A DNA stretch of 64,000 nt, taken from positions 189,335 through 253,334 of the forward strand of contig NZ_RQFO01000014.1 of the NCBI RefSeq assembly GCF_004770045.1. Reading direction: 5' to 3'. The notes beneath the pieces are model-generated. The model was not told where the DNA came from and made no database searches. It worked only from the letters and a program-made list of their open reading frames with translations. This document shows positions 1 to 8,867 of the stretch, piece after piece (the first letter of the stretch is position 1; every line of letters starts with the position of its first letter). A program made the translations under genes and the position numbers. The stretch is from Leptospira montravelensis (GTDB taxonomy: Bacteria; Spirochaetota; Leptospiria; Leptospirales; Leptospiraceae).

Positions 1-269
1 AGAGATTTACCCGATAAATAACAAAGACCCAAGGCTGACCAAAAAATAATATAACCAATAGTAACTTTATTTTTCTCTTTAGGCTCATACGATTGAACCA
101 ACATAAACGAAGAAAACCCAATATAAGCTTGAATGACCAGACCAACCAAAATAGGAAAGTCTACAGACAATACATCATAATTAGAAAACAAAAATATAAC
201 AAGTGGTGAGAGCGCTGATATTCCTACCAGGATCGATCTGAAGATTGAAATTCTTTCATCTTCTAACAT
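1..269 (-). CDS. Membrane protein, C-terminal part beyond left edge (partial)
   Basis: The minus-strand frame opens with ATG at 269 (MLEDERISIFRSIL) and stays open for 89 codons to the window edge, so only the N-terminal part is seen. It holds three hydrophobic stretches, roughly residues 10-28, 33-57 and 69-87, separated by short polar loops, which suggests a small integral membrane protein. I do not recognise a family. It lies 38 bp downstream of the small exported ORF on the same strand, so the two may be cotranscribed. The gene is supported by the uninterrupted frame and the membrane-protein composition, but the product is unknown. Confidence 0.55.
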   Translation of the reverse strand, partial: MLEDERISIFRSILVGISALSPLVIFLFSNYDVLSVDFPILVGLVIQAYIGFSSFMLVQSYEPKEKNKVTIGYIIFWSALGLCYLSGKS

Positions 270-307
270 AACTACCTCAAAAATAAAATTTTAAAGAAAT
301 AAGTCTG

Positions 308-592
308 TTATGTAAATTGGGGAGAACCCCGACGATCTGGGAATTTGATCGAAATGATTTTGTAAGTAAGAGAGGAAGAATTTCGAAAAGAATAGGATTG
401 CGAGACTAAGATTAAAACAGGGAATAAAGGAACAGAAAAACCACTGTCTTCTTCTCCCGGAAGTTCTTCTAGATTTTTCTCATAGGAAAAGATCTCGCCA
501 GACTCGGTAAACTCCGCAAGCGAAGTCCACGATTGAGACTTACCGATCACTAAGACTGACAGAAGTAGAATAAAAAATATACGTGCTATCAA
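308..592 (-). CDS. Small exported hypothetical protein
   Basis: This 94-residue ORF starts with a typical Sec signal peptide: MIAR, then a hydrophobic core (IFFILLLSVLVIG) and a likely cleavage region around residues 17-24. The mature part is short, with an acidic patch near residues 38-50 and one further hydrophobic segment at about 53-64. No conserved domain is recognisable. It is divergent from the ABC transporter gene starting at 651, with a 58-bp gap. The signal peptide argues that it is a real gene, but its short length and lack of family make it uncertain. Confidence 0.45.
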   Translation of the reverse strand: MIARIFFILLLSVLVIGKSQSWTSLAEFTESGEIFSYEKNLEELPGEEDSGFSVPLFPVLILVSQSYSFRNSSSLTYKIISIKFPDRRGSPQFT

Positions 593-650
593 TCCGTTTT
601 ACCTTAATCTTGATATTCTTGACTGTCTTATATATGGGAAGTTATTTTTC

Positions 651-1355
651 GTGATCAGTGAAAAAAAAGAATCGACCACAAACTCTGCGATAAAAATTAA
701 AAATGTTAACAAAACTTTTTACCAAGGCGAAATCGCTTTTCCGGTATTGAATGATATTTCATTTGATATCGCTGAGAAAAAATTAGTTACCTTGATGGGA
801 CCCTCCGGTAGTGGTAAATCAACATTACTTAACATCCTTTCTGCAATTGAATCGGCAGATTCAGGAGAAGTCAATGTGTTCGGAAACCAACTCTTTGGTG
901 CCAATGAAAAAGAACTTACCATTTATAGACGAAAAACTATCGGAATCGTCTTTCAGTTTTTCCATTTATTTTCATACCTTTCAGCGACAGAAAATGTAGC
1001 ATTGCCACTATATCTTTCTGGAACTTCCAAATCTGTCGCAGTATCCAAAGCTAAGGAAGCCCTTTCGCTTGTCGGACTCAAACACAGGTTAGAATTCACT
1101 CCCAAAGAAATGTCTGGAGGCGAAAAACAAAGGGTATCTATTGCTCGTGCAATGGTCCACCAACCGAAACTAATCCTTGCAGACGAACCAACAGGAAACT
1201 TGGATTCGAAATCTTCAGAGCTAATTATGAAATTATTCAATCAATGTGTACATGAATTAGGCATATCCGTGTTTCTAGTGACTCATAACGAACAAATTGG
1301 TGAATCTGGCGATATTAATCTGCGAATGTTAGATGGTAAACTTCAGAAAAAATGA
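651..1355 (+). CDS. ABC transporter ATP-binding protein, LolD/MacB type
   Basis: This 234-residue protein is an ABC ATPase. It has Walker [10 protein letters not shown] at about 50-58, a Q-loop at about 101, signature MSGGE at 154-158, Walker B LILADEP at 174-180 with a following D-loop, and the switch histidine in VTHN at 212. The GNLD after Walker B is typical of the LolD/MacB/FtsE branch. The start is GTG, chosen because a GGGAAG ribosome-binding sequence lies about 9 nt upstream. Its stop overlaps the permease start in an ATGA quartet, so the two are translationally coupled and form one transporter. The substrate cannot be told; lipoprotein release or export of peptides or lipids are the usual roles of the family. 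Confidence 0.9.
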   Translation: MISEKKESTTNSAIKIKNVNKTFYQGEIAFPVLNDISFDIAEKKLVTLMGPSGSGKSTLLNILSAIESADSGEVNVFGNQLFGANEKELTIYRRKTIGIVFQFFHLFSYLSATENVALPLYLSGTSKSVAVSKAKEALSLVGLKHRLEFTPKEMSGGEKQRVSIARAMVHQPKLILADEPTGNLDSKSSELIMKLFNQCVHELGISVFLVTHNEQIGESGDINLRMLDGKLQKK

Positions 1356-3811
1356 AAGTCTTTTACTATTTGTTTATATTTCGATATTTCAAAGATAACT
1401 TTCCAAGAACTATATTATCAATTATAGCAATTAGTCTAGGAATTGCCTTATTTGTTAGCACCCAAATCAATGCGTGGCGGGCAGAAAAAAGTGTTTTAGA
1501 CCAAATGATCGGTTATTCCTCTGAAAAATTCATAGGAAGGTATGTTGCGAATAACCAAAACCAAGGAGCAAACGATACATTTCTAAAAGAAATTGATTCA
1601 CATATACCTGAAAATATTAAACTAGAACCTGAATTTCAAACGAAAGGTATACTCAACTTAACGCAAGGGCAAATATTAAGTTTTCCCTTGATAGGAAAAG
1701 ACATTCTATTATCGTTTCAAGTCTTCCCTACCAAAGAGGAAAAAAAGAAAATACCAAAATATTTTATAAGTCAGTCCTTATATGAAAAACTCCCTATACA
1801 AGAAGAGACAACAAAGTTATTAATCTGCGAAAAGGAAATTATTGTGTCAAAGGAAGATTACCAAGTGATCCCCACCGATGGCATTTTTCTTTTGATGGAT
1901 ATAACAAGACTTCAATCAATTTGTAACCAAAAAAACCAAATCACTTCTATATGGTTAATCCAAGACCAAAATTTTTCGGAAGTACAATCCATACAAAAAC
2001 TCAAATCTACCGATTGGACTTATGAACCAAAAGAATTAATTTTGGAACGGGCAGGAATTGTTTTAGGTTCTTTAAAAATAAACCTAACAATAGTTTCATT
2101 GGTTTCGGTATTAATTTCTTTTTTTATGGTCTCCAACATGTTTACCGGGCTCTATTTATCAAGAAAGCGTGAATTTGGAATTCTGTTATCGATTGGAACA
2201 GATAAAACCGATAACTTCATTTTATTTTTAGCGCAATCCGTTTTGATTGGAACTTTAGGAGGCATTGTTGGTATCTTATTAGGAATTTTTATCGCCAATT
2301 CCAACTTATTCACTACAGTAAATACAATCACAGATTCCAACCAAATTCGTTCTTATCGGAATATACCTCTTTTCATTATTTTTTCAGGATTTTTGATATC
2401 TATCATTGGATCGGTAATTGCTTCCCTATACAATTCCTACAAAACTTACCAAATTCTTCCGATAGATCTAATCAGGGAAAGAGACTTACCCAAAACTGAT
2501 TTAACTTTAGGTTTTTCAATCAGAAAGACTTTATTACTCTCTACTCTCTTTATCATTTTGGGAACTACAATCGGTTTAGTTAGTTTTGCTAAACAAATTT
2601 TACCTGGAATGATTGGTATCGGATTTGTCATCCTTGGATTTGTTTCATTAAACTTTTTAGCAATTCCTTATTTTGTTTATATATTAGAAAAAACTTTTTC
2701 TAAATTTCATTTCCCACAATCGATTAAAATAGGATTGAAAGAGATTCAAATGGAGCCTTGGAAACACGGACTCACTGCATCTACAATTATGTTATCTACC
2801 TCCCTTGTTTTCACTCTGACAAGTTTGACAAGTAGTTACGAAAGTTCCTTAATTCGTTGGGTGGATGAGGAGAACCAATCAGATTATTCGTTAATCAACG
2901 AAAAAAAATTAAACTCCGGGGAACCAGGTGTCCCCGTTTCCCTTTACGAAACCTTACTAACAAATCCAAATTTTTCATCGGTTGAACCATTTTATATTGA
3001 TTCAAAGTTTATTGTAAATGGGAAATATTACACCTTACATGTATTAAACTTCAAAAACAACTATGACAAAAACCAATTAATCGTTTCTAAAAACTTATGT
3101 TTTTTGGATCAAATTTGTAAGGGAAATTCGATCACTATAAATACCGAACTGAATTCTCAGGTGAACGTAATCGTCCAAGACGAAAAAGACCATTTTTTTT
3201 CTGAAAGAGGCACCATAATGATGGATTATTCTTTCTTTCAAAAAAACTTTATGATCAAATATCTAAACTCGATACGAATTACTAAAAACAATAAAATTCC
3301 TAATGAAAATATATTACGCCAATTACAAGATATAACACAACAATATGATTTAAAATTCATAAACCAATCAGAATTAAAAAAACTATATTTAGAAGGTATG
3401 AACCAAGTCTTTTCTATTTTGGATACTTTAAAGATTTCGGCACTTTTTATTTCAATACTTGCATTAACGACTTCTCTAATTTATTTTATTAGAGAAAAAT
3501 CACAGCTGTTAGCAGGACTAAAAGCAATCGGAATGGATTCATACCAAATGTTCCAGATGATTTACACCCAAACTTTATTCCTTATATCCTTTGGAATTTT
3601 TTCAGGTATTTTTAGTAGCCTCGTTTTATCTCCTATTGTAATTTTTGGAATCAATCGAAATGCATTCGGATGGGTCCTCGATTTCCAATATCCCATGACC
3701 CTTGTAGTGAAACTCCCGATATTCATTCCTGTAATTACATTTTTAATTTGTCTACTACCTTTCTATTTTCTGAAGTACATGAATATTTCAAAGGAATTGA
3801 AATATGAATAA
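1352..3811 (+). CDS. ABC transporter permease, FtsX/MacB family
   Basis: This 819-residue permease is the membrane partner of the ATPase that overlaps it by 4 bp. An N-terminal membrane segment (about 15-37) is followed by a large extracytoplasmic region to about 240. A first FtsX-type membrane domain (about 245-365) follows, then two central membrane segments (about 395-450), a second periplasmic stretch, and a last FtsX domain (about 695-815). The duplicated FtsX arrangement is that of YbbP/LolE-like permeases with two FtsX units in one chain. ISLGIALFVSTQ near the N terminus is typical of the family. The cargo is unknown. The gene is very AT-rich like its surroundings. Confidence 0.88.
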   Translation: MKVFYYLFIFRYFKDNFPRTILSIIAISLGIALFVSTQINAWRAEKSVLDQMIGYSSEKFIGRYVANNQNQGANDTFLKEIDSHIPENIKLEPEFQTKGILNLTQGQILSFPLIGKDILLSFQVFPTKEEKKKIPKYFISQSLYEKLPIQEETTKLLICEKEIIVSKEDYQVIPTDGIFLLMDITRLQSICNQKNQITSIWLIQDQNFSEVQSIQKLKSTDWTYEPKELILERAGIVLGSLKINLTIVSLVSVLISFFMVSNMFTGLYLSRKREFGILLSIGTDKTDNFILFLAQSVLIGTLGGIVGILLGIFIANSNLFTTVNTITDSNQIRSYRNIPLFIIFSGFLISIIGSVIASLYNSYKTYQILPIDLIRERDLPKTDLTLGFSIRKTLLLSTLFIILGTTIGLVSFAKQILPGMIGIGFVILGFVSLNFLAIPYFVYILEKTFSKFHFPQSIKIGLKEIQMEPWKHGLTASTIMLSTSLVFTLTSLTSSYESSLIRWVDEENQSDYSLINEKKLNSGEPGVPVSLYETLLTNPNFSSVEPFYIDSKFIVNGKYYTLHVLNFKNNYDKNQLIVSKNLCFLDQICKGNSITINTELNSQVNVIVQDEKDHFFSERGTIMMDYSFFQKNFMIKYLNSIRITKNNKIPNENILRQLQDITQQYDLKFINQSELKKLYLEGMNQVFSILDTLKISALFISILALTTSLIYFIREKSQLLAGLKAIGMDSYQMFQMIYTQTLFLISFGIFSGIFSSLVLSPIVIFGINRNAFGWVLDFQYPMTLVVKLPIFIPVITFLICLLPFYFLKYMNISKELKYE

Positions 3812-3848
3812 TTCTTTACCGAAAATGTGCTCTTAGTAAGTTCTATTC

Positions 3849-4754
3849 ATGGCCGGAAGTATCAAAGTTTGTTTGGAACTTGCAGAAATGATTCGCAAAG
3901 AGAACCTCGAATCAAGAGAAAAAATTCCAACTTCAGACACTCATTTAAGAGTTTGGTCCTCACAATTATCCAGAACGGAAGAAGACCTTAGAAAACTTTT
4001 GACAGCCCTTAGAGATAGCCATTATATTTTCATAGTCTCTGTAGTTGCCCCTGATCCCAACCTATTTGTTTACGGTGAAGATGCTTATGTATTTGCTGAA
4101 CCGTTCATTTTGAACGAACTAAAAAGACATTCAGAAGAATCTTTAGAAAAACTTTACGAAGCAAGTAATTATAAAAGAAAATCAGCATTCCAAATCACAC
4201 GCGAGTTGTTTCCAAAAATTAAGGAATTTAACAACACGCCACTAGGTCGTTCCATCAATGTATCTGTAATGCTCGAAGAATTTCAGAGGATGTTGACTGC
4301 ACAAAGTTATGAGTATACGGACCAATGGCGCCGAACCAAATTACAAGAAATTTTCAAAGATGAAGTAAATGCATCAGAAGATTTGGCTAGCGCAGCAATC
4401 AAAGAATATGATCCAACAAAACGAGCGGTAGACCAATTAAAAGAACAAGCACCGAAAGAAAAAGTAGATCAAAACTGGGTCAAAGCAAAAGAGAATTTTT
4501 CCACCGAATTCTTGTTACGTGTACATTTCAGAAAATACGAGTTCGACGTTGTAAAAAAGTTAATCCAGTCGGGCAAACTAAAAGATGAAAAAGATATCAA
4601 GTATGTTCGAGATACTTTACAACTAATGGAAAACAGAATAGACCAAGACAATCTATTAAAAAGGTATGCAACGGAAATGATTGAATTAAGAAGATATGCC
4701 CAAGCAAAACTAAATTTACTTAGGCAAAGTGTTGGATCAAAACAAGACAATTAA
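3849..4754 (+). CDS. Conserved-looking cytoplasmic protein of unknown function
   Basis: This 301-residue protein has no signal peptide and no membrane segment. It is highly charged and mostly predicted helical, especially residues 160-300, where Lys/Glu-rich heptad-like stretches suggest coiled coil. The N-terminal third (about 1-85) could be a small winged-helix-like fold, but I cannot show this. It follows the permease by 37 bp on the same strand and may belong to the same transcript. It ends 2 bp before the convergent membrane gene. I do not recognise the family. Confidence 0.7.
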   Translation: MAGSIKVCLELAEMIRKENLESREKIPTSDTHLRVWSSQLSRTEEDLRKLLTALRDSHYIFIVSVVAPDPNLFVYGEDAYVFAEPFILNELKRHSEESLEKLYEASNYKRKSAFQITRELFPKIKEFNNTPLGRSINVSVMLEEFQRMLTAQSYEYTDQWRRTKLQEIFKDEVNASEDLASAAIKEYDPTKRAVDQLKEQAPKEKVDQNWVKAKENFSTEFLLRVHFRKYEFDVVKKLIQSGKLKDEKDIKYVRDTLQLMENRIDQDNLLKRYATEMIELRRYAQAKLNLLRQSVGSKQDN

Positions 4755-4756
4755 AA

Positions 4757-5509
4757 TTAGTTTTTTAACCAACCTGATTTATCTAATTGGATATAAACCT
4801 GAAAGAAAAATACTACCAAACTAATAAAAATCATCCGTCTTTTTAATGAAAACTGACTGATTGTATGGTTTTGTTTTTCAGGTAAATACAAAAGATAAAT
4901 AATCAAATTAACATTAAAAAATAATCCTAAAAACTCACTGGTAAGGATTGGAAATTTTTCCCTTAGCATTGGGAGATAGGTTGCGATTAAAACCAAGATA
5001 CTTGGCAAAAAATACAAAGGTGTTTTTATAGTCCACATCCGATCTTCCGTAAGATCATTGATTCTTTTTAGTCCAGATTCCTTTTCGAGAAGGGAAACTA
5101 ATTCTTCCTGATTCTCAATGTTTACAAGTGGATAAATTTTTTCTTTTGTTTCCAAAACGATTCGATTGTATCCACGAAATTTATCAGTTGTGATGAGTTC
5201 TAAGTCTTTCATTCGAAGAGAGGCGCAATTCCCATTGGAATCAAATTGTTTTAAGGAACCACCTTCGATTTCAATTCGTCCCGATGATAAAATTTCAACT
5301 TGTTTTAAAAAATTTTTTCGCAGAAACCAAAAAAACAAAACCAACAAAGGGACAAAAATAGTAAAAAATTGTATTCGGCCTTCTTTTGGCACCTGCAAGC
5401 TGTTATATGCAACAAAAATCACAAATAACGAAATAACCGCCCATGTTCTTTTTAATAATTTGCTTCTAAATAAACTTACATCATATAAAAATATCTTTTG
5501 GATACTCAT
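4757..5509 (-). CDS. Membrane protein of unknown function, coupled to pyrE
   Basis: This 250-residue protein has two N-terminal membrane segments (about 22-40 and 47-64). A polar middle region follows (about 70-150), rich in beta-type sequence and possibly a PH-like fold. Three or four more hydrophobic segments run from about 165 to 245. The ATG lies directly next to the pyrE stop (TGA then ATG with no gap), which implies translational coupling. No catalytic motif is seen and no family is recognised. Confidence 0.7.
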   Translation of the reverse strand: MSIQKIFLYDVSLFRSKLLKRTWAVISLFVIFVAYNSLQVPKEGRIQFFTIFVPLLVLFFWFLRKNFLKQVEILSSGRIEIEGGSLKQFDSNGNCASLRMKDLELITTDKFRGYNRIVLETKEKIYPLVNIENQEELVSLLEKESGLKRINDLTEDRMWTIKTPLYFLPSILVLIATYLPMLREKFPILTSEFLGLFFNVNLIIYLLYLPEKQNHTISQFSLKRRMIFISLVVFFFQVYIQLDKSGWLKN

Positions 5510-6067
5510 TCAAAAAAACTCACTTTTGCGAAATATAGATTCCATCCGGACACCTTCTTTTTCCAAATTCTCTGCACCACCTTCTTCTCGGTTTAAGATA
5601 CAAATCCCTTGGGTTACGGAAATCCCGACCTCTCTTAAAGCTTGGACTGCTTTCAGTGTCGATCCACCGGTAGTAATTACATCATCTACGACCAAACAAG
5701 ATTTTATTTCTTTCCAGAAACCTTCTATTTGTTGGCCAGTTCCATGCCCTTTTGCTTCCTTTCTTACAACGAGTGGGAAAATGAGTTTCCCCTTTTTTTG
5801 ATAGGCAAGGGCTATTGAATATGCCAATGGATCTGCACCTAACGTAAGTCCACCGACTGCCTGGAAGTCGGCACCCATTTTCGGAATGATTTCTTCCACA
5901 AAACATTCTGCAAGGGCCGCAAGGCGCTCAGGATGGAGAGTAATCTCCTTACAGTTAAAATAATGATGGGATTCAAGGCCACTTGCTAAACGAAAGGGTG
6001 CTTCCGAATAACGATAGACGTAAGATTTCATCCAGGCGAAAAGTTGGTCTCTATAAGTTGGGGACAT
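5510..6067 (-). CDS. pyrE: Orotate phosphoribosyltransferase
   Basis: This enzyme transfers the phosphoribosyl group of PRPP to orotate to give OMP, the fifth step of UMP synthesis. The 185-residue protein is of normal length. It has the PRPP-binding loop with VVDDVITTGGST at about 126-137 and the flexible catalytic loop with RKEAKGHGTG at about 102-111, where the conserved Lys and His are present. GGLTLGADPLA at 72-82 matches the family's third conserved block. No other pyr gene is in the window. The membrane gene at 4757 starts immediately after its stop. Confidence 0.93.
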   Translation of the reverse strand: MSPTYRDQLFAWMKSYVYRYSEAPFRLASGLESHHYFNCKEITLHPERLAALAECFVEEIIPKMGADFQAVGGLTLGADPLAYSIALAYQKKGKLIFPLVVRKEAKGHGTGQQIEGFWKEIKSCLVVDDVITTGGSTLKAVQALREVGISVTQGICILNREEGGAENLEKEGVRMESIFRKSEFF

Positions 6068-6150
6068 AGTCTAATTATTCTTATAATTCTGCCCCGAAAA
6101 GTATATTTTTAATGGTTATGGATTAATTGAGTCAGTTGGGGAATAATCCC

Positions 6151-6185
6151 CCTTGGACCACTAAAATGAATTTTAGGACCCAAGG
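6151..6185. other. Imperfect inverted repeat between pyrE and the peroxidase gene
   Basis: Outer arms CCTTGG and CCAAGG enclose an inner hairpin CTAAAA-TGAA-TTTTAG, giving a 35-nt two-tier stem-loop. It lies after the peroxidase stop and 84 bp upstream of the pyrE start, both on the minus strand. No T-run follows on either strand, so it is not a standard terminator. It may be a processing or attenuation structure. Confidence 0.4.
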
Positions 6186-6207
6186 AGAAACCAATCAAAG
6201 TAAGGAA

Positions 6208-7194
6208 TTAATTGGCGCGGTTTTTGTCAGATAAAGTTCCGAGGAAGGTAACAATTTTATTTGTTTCTTCATCAGAAAGATTCATACCCAATTGGTGGTA
6301 TGCCATCTTCTTTACCGCATCCTCTAAAGTTTTAACTTGCCCATCGTGAAAATAAGGTCCGGTCAAAGCAATATTTCTTAAACTAGGAACTTTAAAGAAA
6401 AATTTATCTTCAGCCTTTTTAGTTACATTGTACAAACCAAGATCGTTTGTTTTGTATTCATTCACTTGGCCAATTTTTCGGTATGAATTTCCACCGAGTA
6501 AATTACCTGAATGGCAAGATGTACATCCTGCTGCCATAAATGATTTAAATCCCTCTTGTTCTGCTTGTGAAATCGCTTTGTAGTCTCCGTTGATAAAATC
6601 ATCAAATCGTGAAGAAGTTACCAAAGTTCTTTCGAAGGAAGCGATGGCTCCTGCTAAGTTTTCATAAGTCAAAGGAGATTTTTCATCCGGATAAGCTTTT
6701 GCAAATAAACTAGGATACTCTGCATCTTCGCTTAAGCGTTTTAGAACTTCCTTTTCCGAAGGCATTGCCATTTCCACTGGATTCAAAATTGGTCCTTTGG
6801 CTTGGGCTTTTAAATCGGCAGCACGTCCGTCCCAGAACTGAACAAAATGAAATCCAGCATTGAGAACTGTAGGAGAATTCCTGTCTCCATTTTTACCGAA
6901 AGCTCCGGGAGAAGTAGGAAGATTGTCCACACCAGCCCCTTTCCCTTCCACATTGTGGCAAGAGTTACAAGATTGAGTTTCGTTTAAGGAGAGTTTTTTT
7001 TCGAAATAGAGTTTTTTTCCCAAAGAAACTAACTCTGCTGTATCATTTTCAGAGCCAGGCATTTTTTCAGGTAAGGCACCAATGATTTGTTTGGCCTTCC
7101 CTTGCAAATCTTTGGTTTCTTGTGTTGGCCCACAATAGGTGAAAGTGACGAGTAGGATGGAAATGAATAAAGGTGTAAATATTTGTCTCAGCAT
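6208..7194 (-). CDS. Di-haem cytochrome c peroxidase (MauG/CcpA family), lipoprotein
   Basis: This family reduces periplasmic hydrogen peroxide to water with electrons from small cytochromes. The 328-residue protein has two c-type haem sites: CNSCH at about 76-80 and CTSCH at about 224-228. The FWDGRA segment near 120-125 and the NPVEMAMP segment near 138-145 are hallmarks of bacterial CcpA/MauG proteins. The signal peptide ends in FTYC with Cys at 21, a plausible spirochaete lipobox, so the protein is probably lipid-anchored in the periplasm. A PerR-box-like sequence lies at 7234-7248 upstream, consistent with peroxide control. Downstream is pyrE, likely unrelated. Confidence 0.9.
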   Translation of the reverse strand: MLRQIFTPLFISILLVTFTYCGPTQETKDLQGKAKQIIGALPEKMPGSENDTAELVSLGKKLYFEKKLSLNETQSCNSCHNVEGKGAGVDNLPTSPGAFGKNGDRNSPTVLNAGFHFVQFWDGRAADLKAQAKGPILNPVEMAMPSEKEVLKRLSEDAEYPSLFAKAYPDEKSPLTYENLAGAIASFERTLVTSSRFDDFINGDYKAISQAEQEGFKSFMAAGCTSCHSGNLLGGNSYRKIGQVNEYKTNDLGLYNVTKKAEDKFFFKVPSLRNIALTGPYFHDGQVKTLEDAVKKMAYHQLGMNLSDEETNKIVTFLGTLSDKNRAN

Positions 7195-7233
7195 ATAATT
7201 GGAATCTTCCTAAAAAGAACCGGAATCGGCAAG

Positions 7234-7248
7234 TTAGAAATAATATAA
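7234..7248. promoter_or_regulatory. PerR-box-like 15-mer upstream of the peroxidase gene
   Basis: TTAGAAATAATATAA matches 11 of the 14 defined positions of the PerR consensus TTATAATNATTATAA. It lies 39 bp upstream of the peroxidase start. AT-rich DNA makes chance matches common. It gains weight from the function of the gene and the PerR-type regulator at 52751. Confidence 0.3.
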
Positions 7249-7418
7249 ATTCAGTCTAAACTTAGAATCATTTCAATTGCATACTCACTATACAGATTGA
7301 TGAAGCCCCATACAAAGTCTCCTTTTGCCTAGGTGGAAAAGGCAACAATTTAGGGCAAATGGATGTCTTCCCAATTTTATCCCAGTGACAAACTGCAAAA
7401 ACCTCCTATTTTCCGCGA

Positions 7419-7435
7419 TTGGCACGATTTATGCT
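7419..7435 (+). promoter_or_regulatory. Sigma-54 (RpoN) promoter for the PilZ-like gene
   Basis: TTGGCACGATTTATGCT fits the -24/-12 consensus YTGGCACGrNNNTTGCW with one mismatch (ATGC for TTGC), with the invariant GG-N10-GC spacing. A start about 12 nt after the GC places transcription near 7446, 10 nt before the AGGAG at 7456-7460. The layout is exactly that expected of a real promoter. Confidence 0.75.
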
Positions 7436-7466
7436 TATACGTGTTCTAGACCTTTAGGAGTTGTAT

Positions 7467-7814
7467 ATGTTGAATACAAGAAGAACCGATCGCATTGAAT
7501 CATTAGATTGGGATGATTTGGTCTTAAAACTATTTTCGATCAATGACCAACCGGAATTCCTGATCGCAAAAATTGGAAATATTTCAGAACTCGGAGTGAG
7601 CGGAAGTTTAAACCAAGAGATAATACTAAACGACCGAGACCTAGTGGCCGGAGTGATTGAAAGTGATTTAACCAGATCACGAATTTCCTTTAAAGGGAAA
7701 ATTGCCTGGAAAAAGGAAACTGACGAAGGTGTTCTCTTTGGAATTAAGTTTTTGGAAGAATTGATCCTTCCTAATTTTATCATCGCAAGGTCTATGGCCG
7801 AATCGGTAGCTTAA
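7467..7814 (+). CDS. PilZ-like domain protein
   Basis: This protein of about 115 residues begins with an Arg-rich segment (MLNTRRTDRIESL) and has an NISELGVSGS stretch at about 35-44, resembling the RxxxR and (D/N)hSxxG motifs of PilZ domains, which bind cyclic di-GMP. The sequence is divergent, so nucleotide binding is inference. I chose the ATG at 7467 over the in-frame TTG at 7461 because AGGAG at 7456-7460 is 6 nt from the ATG. A strong sigma-54 promoter sits upstream. The gene stands alone between the divergent peroxidase gene and argF. Confidence 0.75.
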   Translation: MLNTRRTDRIESLDWDDLVLKLFSINDQPEFLIAKIGNISELGVSGSLNQEIILNDRDLVAGVIESDLTRSRISFKGKIAWKKETDEGVLFGIKFLEELILPNFIIARSMAESVA

Positions 7815-7825
7815 AAGAGAAAAAA

Positions 7826-7851
7826 ATAAGATTTTAGGGTTAGAATCTTAT
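7826..7851 (+). other. Inverted repeat between the PilZ-like gene and argF
   Basis: Perfect 8-bp arms ATAAGATT and AATCTTAT are separated by a 10-nt loop, 11 bp after the PilZ-like stop. No T-run follows. It could be a weak terminator or a regulator site for the carbamoyltransferase gene, whose start is 50 bp further on. Confidence 0.35.
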
Positions 7852-7901
7852 GAGAATCTCTCGATTTGATTCCCGCAAGATCCGATATTAGTTGGGAAGC
7901 T

Positions 7902-8834
7902 ATGTCCCAAGTCAAACATTTGATATCTTGGCAAGATTGGAGTGATGGAGAAATCCGTGAACTCCTTGAGTTTGCAGTGTATGTAAAGAAAAATCGCGTT
8001 TATTTCTCTGGACATATGGCTGGTCGCTCTCTTGCCATGTTGTTCCAAAAAACATCAACAAGAACCAGAGTTTCCTTCGAAGCAGGAATGACAGAACTTG
8101 GTGGGCATGCAATATTTTTGGATTGGATGGCTTCTAACTTTTTGCTTTCCGATATCGATTTTGAAGGGAAATATCTTTCTAGTAACGTTGCCATCATTAT
8201 GGCTAGGCTAAAAAAACATGAGGACCTACTCGTATTAAAGTCAGGATCCACGGTTCCTGTGATCAATGGGTGTTGTAATTTATTTCACCCATGTCAATCT
8301 TTAGCGGACATCCTAACAATCGTTATGGACTCACCACAAGATTGGCAAAAAAAATCCATTTGTTATATTGGTGTTCACAACAATGTTGCCAATTCCCTTA
8401 TCGAAATTACGGCAGCGCTCGGGATCCATTTAACTTTAGTAACTCCTATTGCCTCAGAAGATTCCATTGTAAAACAATCACTGGAAAGAGCCAAAACAAA
8501 AGGAACTATCTCTTGGGAAACCGATGTTAAAGAAGCTGTTTTGAATGCAGATTATGTTTATACAGACACTTGGGTGGATATGGAATATTTCAATGATCCC
8601 AAATTCCAAAAAGAAAAAGAAGAAAGAATCCAACTCATGATGCCTTACCAAGTGAATGCAGAACTTTTAAAAAATTCAAAAGCAAAAGTGATGCACGATA
8701 TGCCAATCCATGCCGGTTATGAAATCACTCGGGAAATGGTAGAAAGTGATCGTTCGATTATTTTTACTCAGGCAGAAAACAGGTTAGATGCCCAAAAAGC
8801 AGTCATTCTTAAATTATTAGAAAACCATAACTAA
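7902..8834 (+). CDS. argF: Ornithine carbamoyltransferase-like transcarbamylase
   Basis: This protein of about 310 residues joins carbamoyl phosphate to an amino acid amine, normally ornithine to citrulline in arginine synthesis. The carbamoyl-phosphate site is intact, with STRTR at 52-56 and HPCQSLAD at 129-136. The two ornithine-side motifs are not canonical: the usual DxWxSMG is DTWVDME (222-228), and the usual HCLP is HDMP (265-268). The acceptor may therefore bind differently, or be another amine. I prefer the ATG at 7902, with GGGAAG just upstream, over the TTG at 7866. No other arg gene is nearby. Transcarbamylase identity is firm; the ornithine assignment is less so. Confidence 0.82.
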   Translation: MSQVKHLISWQDWSDGEIRELLEFAVYVKKNRVYFSGHMAGRSLAMLFQKTSTRTRVSFEAGMTELGGHAIFLDWMASNFLLSDIDFEGKYLSSNVAIIMARLKKHEDLLVLKSGSTVPVINGCCNLFHPCQSLADILTIVMDSPQDWQKKSICYIGVHNNVANSLIEITAALGIHLTLVTPIASEDSIVKQSLERAKTKGTISWETDVKEAVLNADYVYTDTWVDMEYFNDPKFQKEKEERIQLMMPYQVNAELLKNSKAKVMHDMPIHAGYEITREMVESDRSIIFTQAENRLDAQKAVILKLLENHN

Positions 8835-8867
8835 AGTTATCTCCCTCTGGAGAATTTTTGTACAAAC

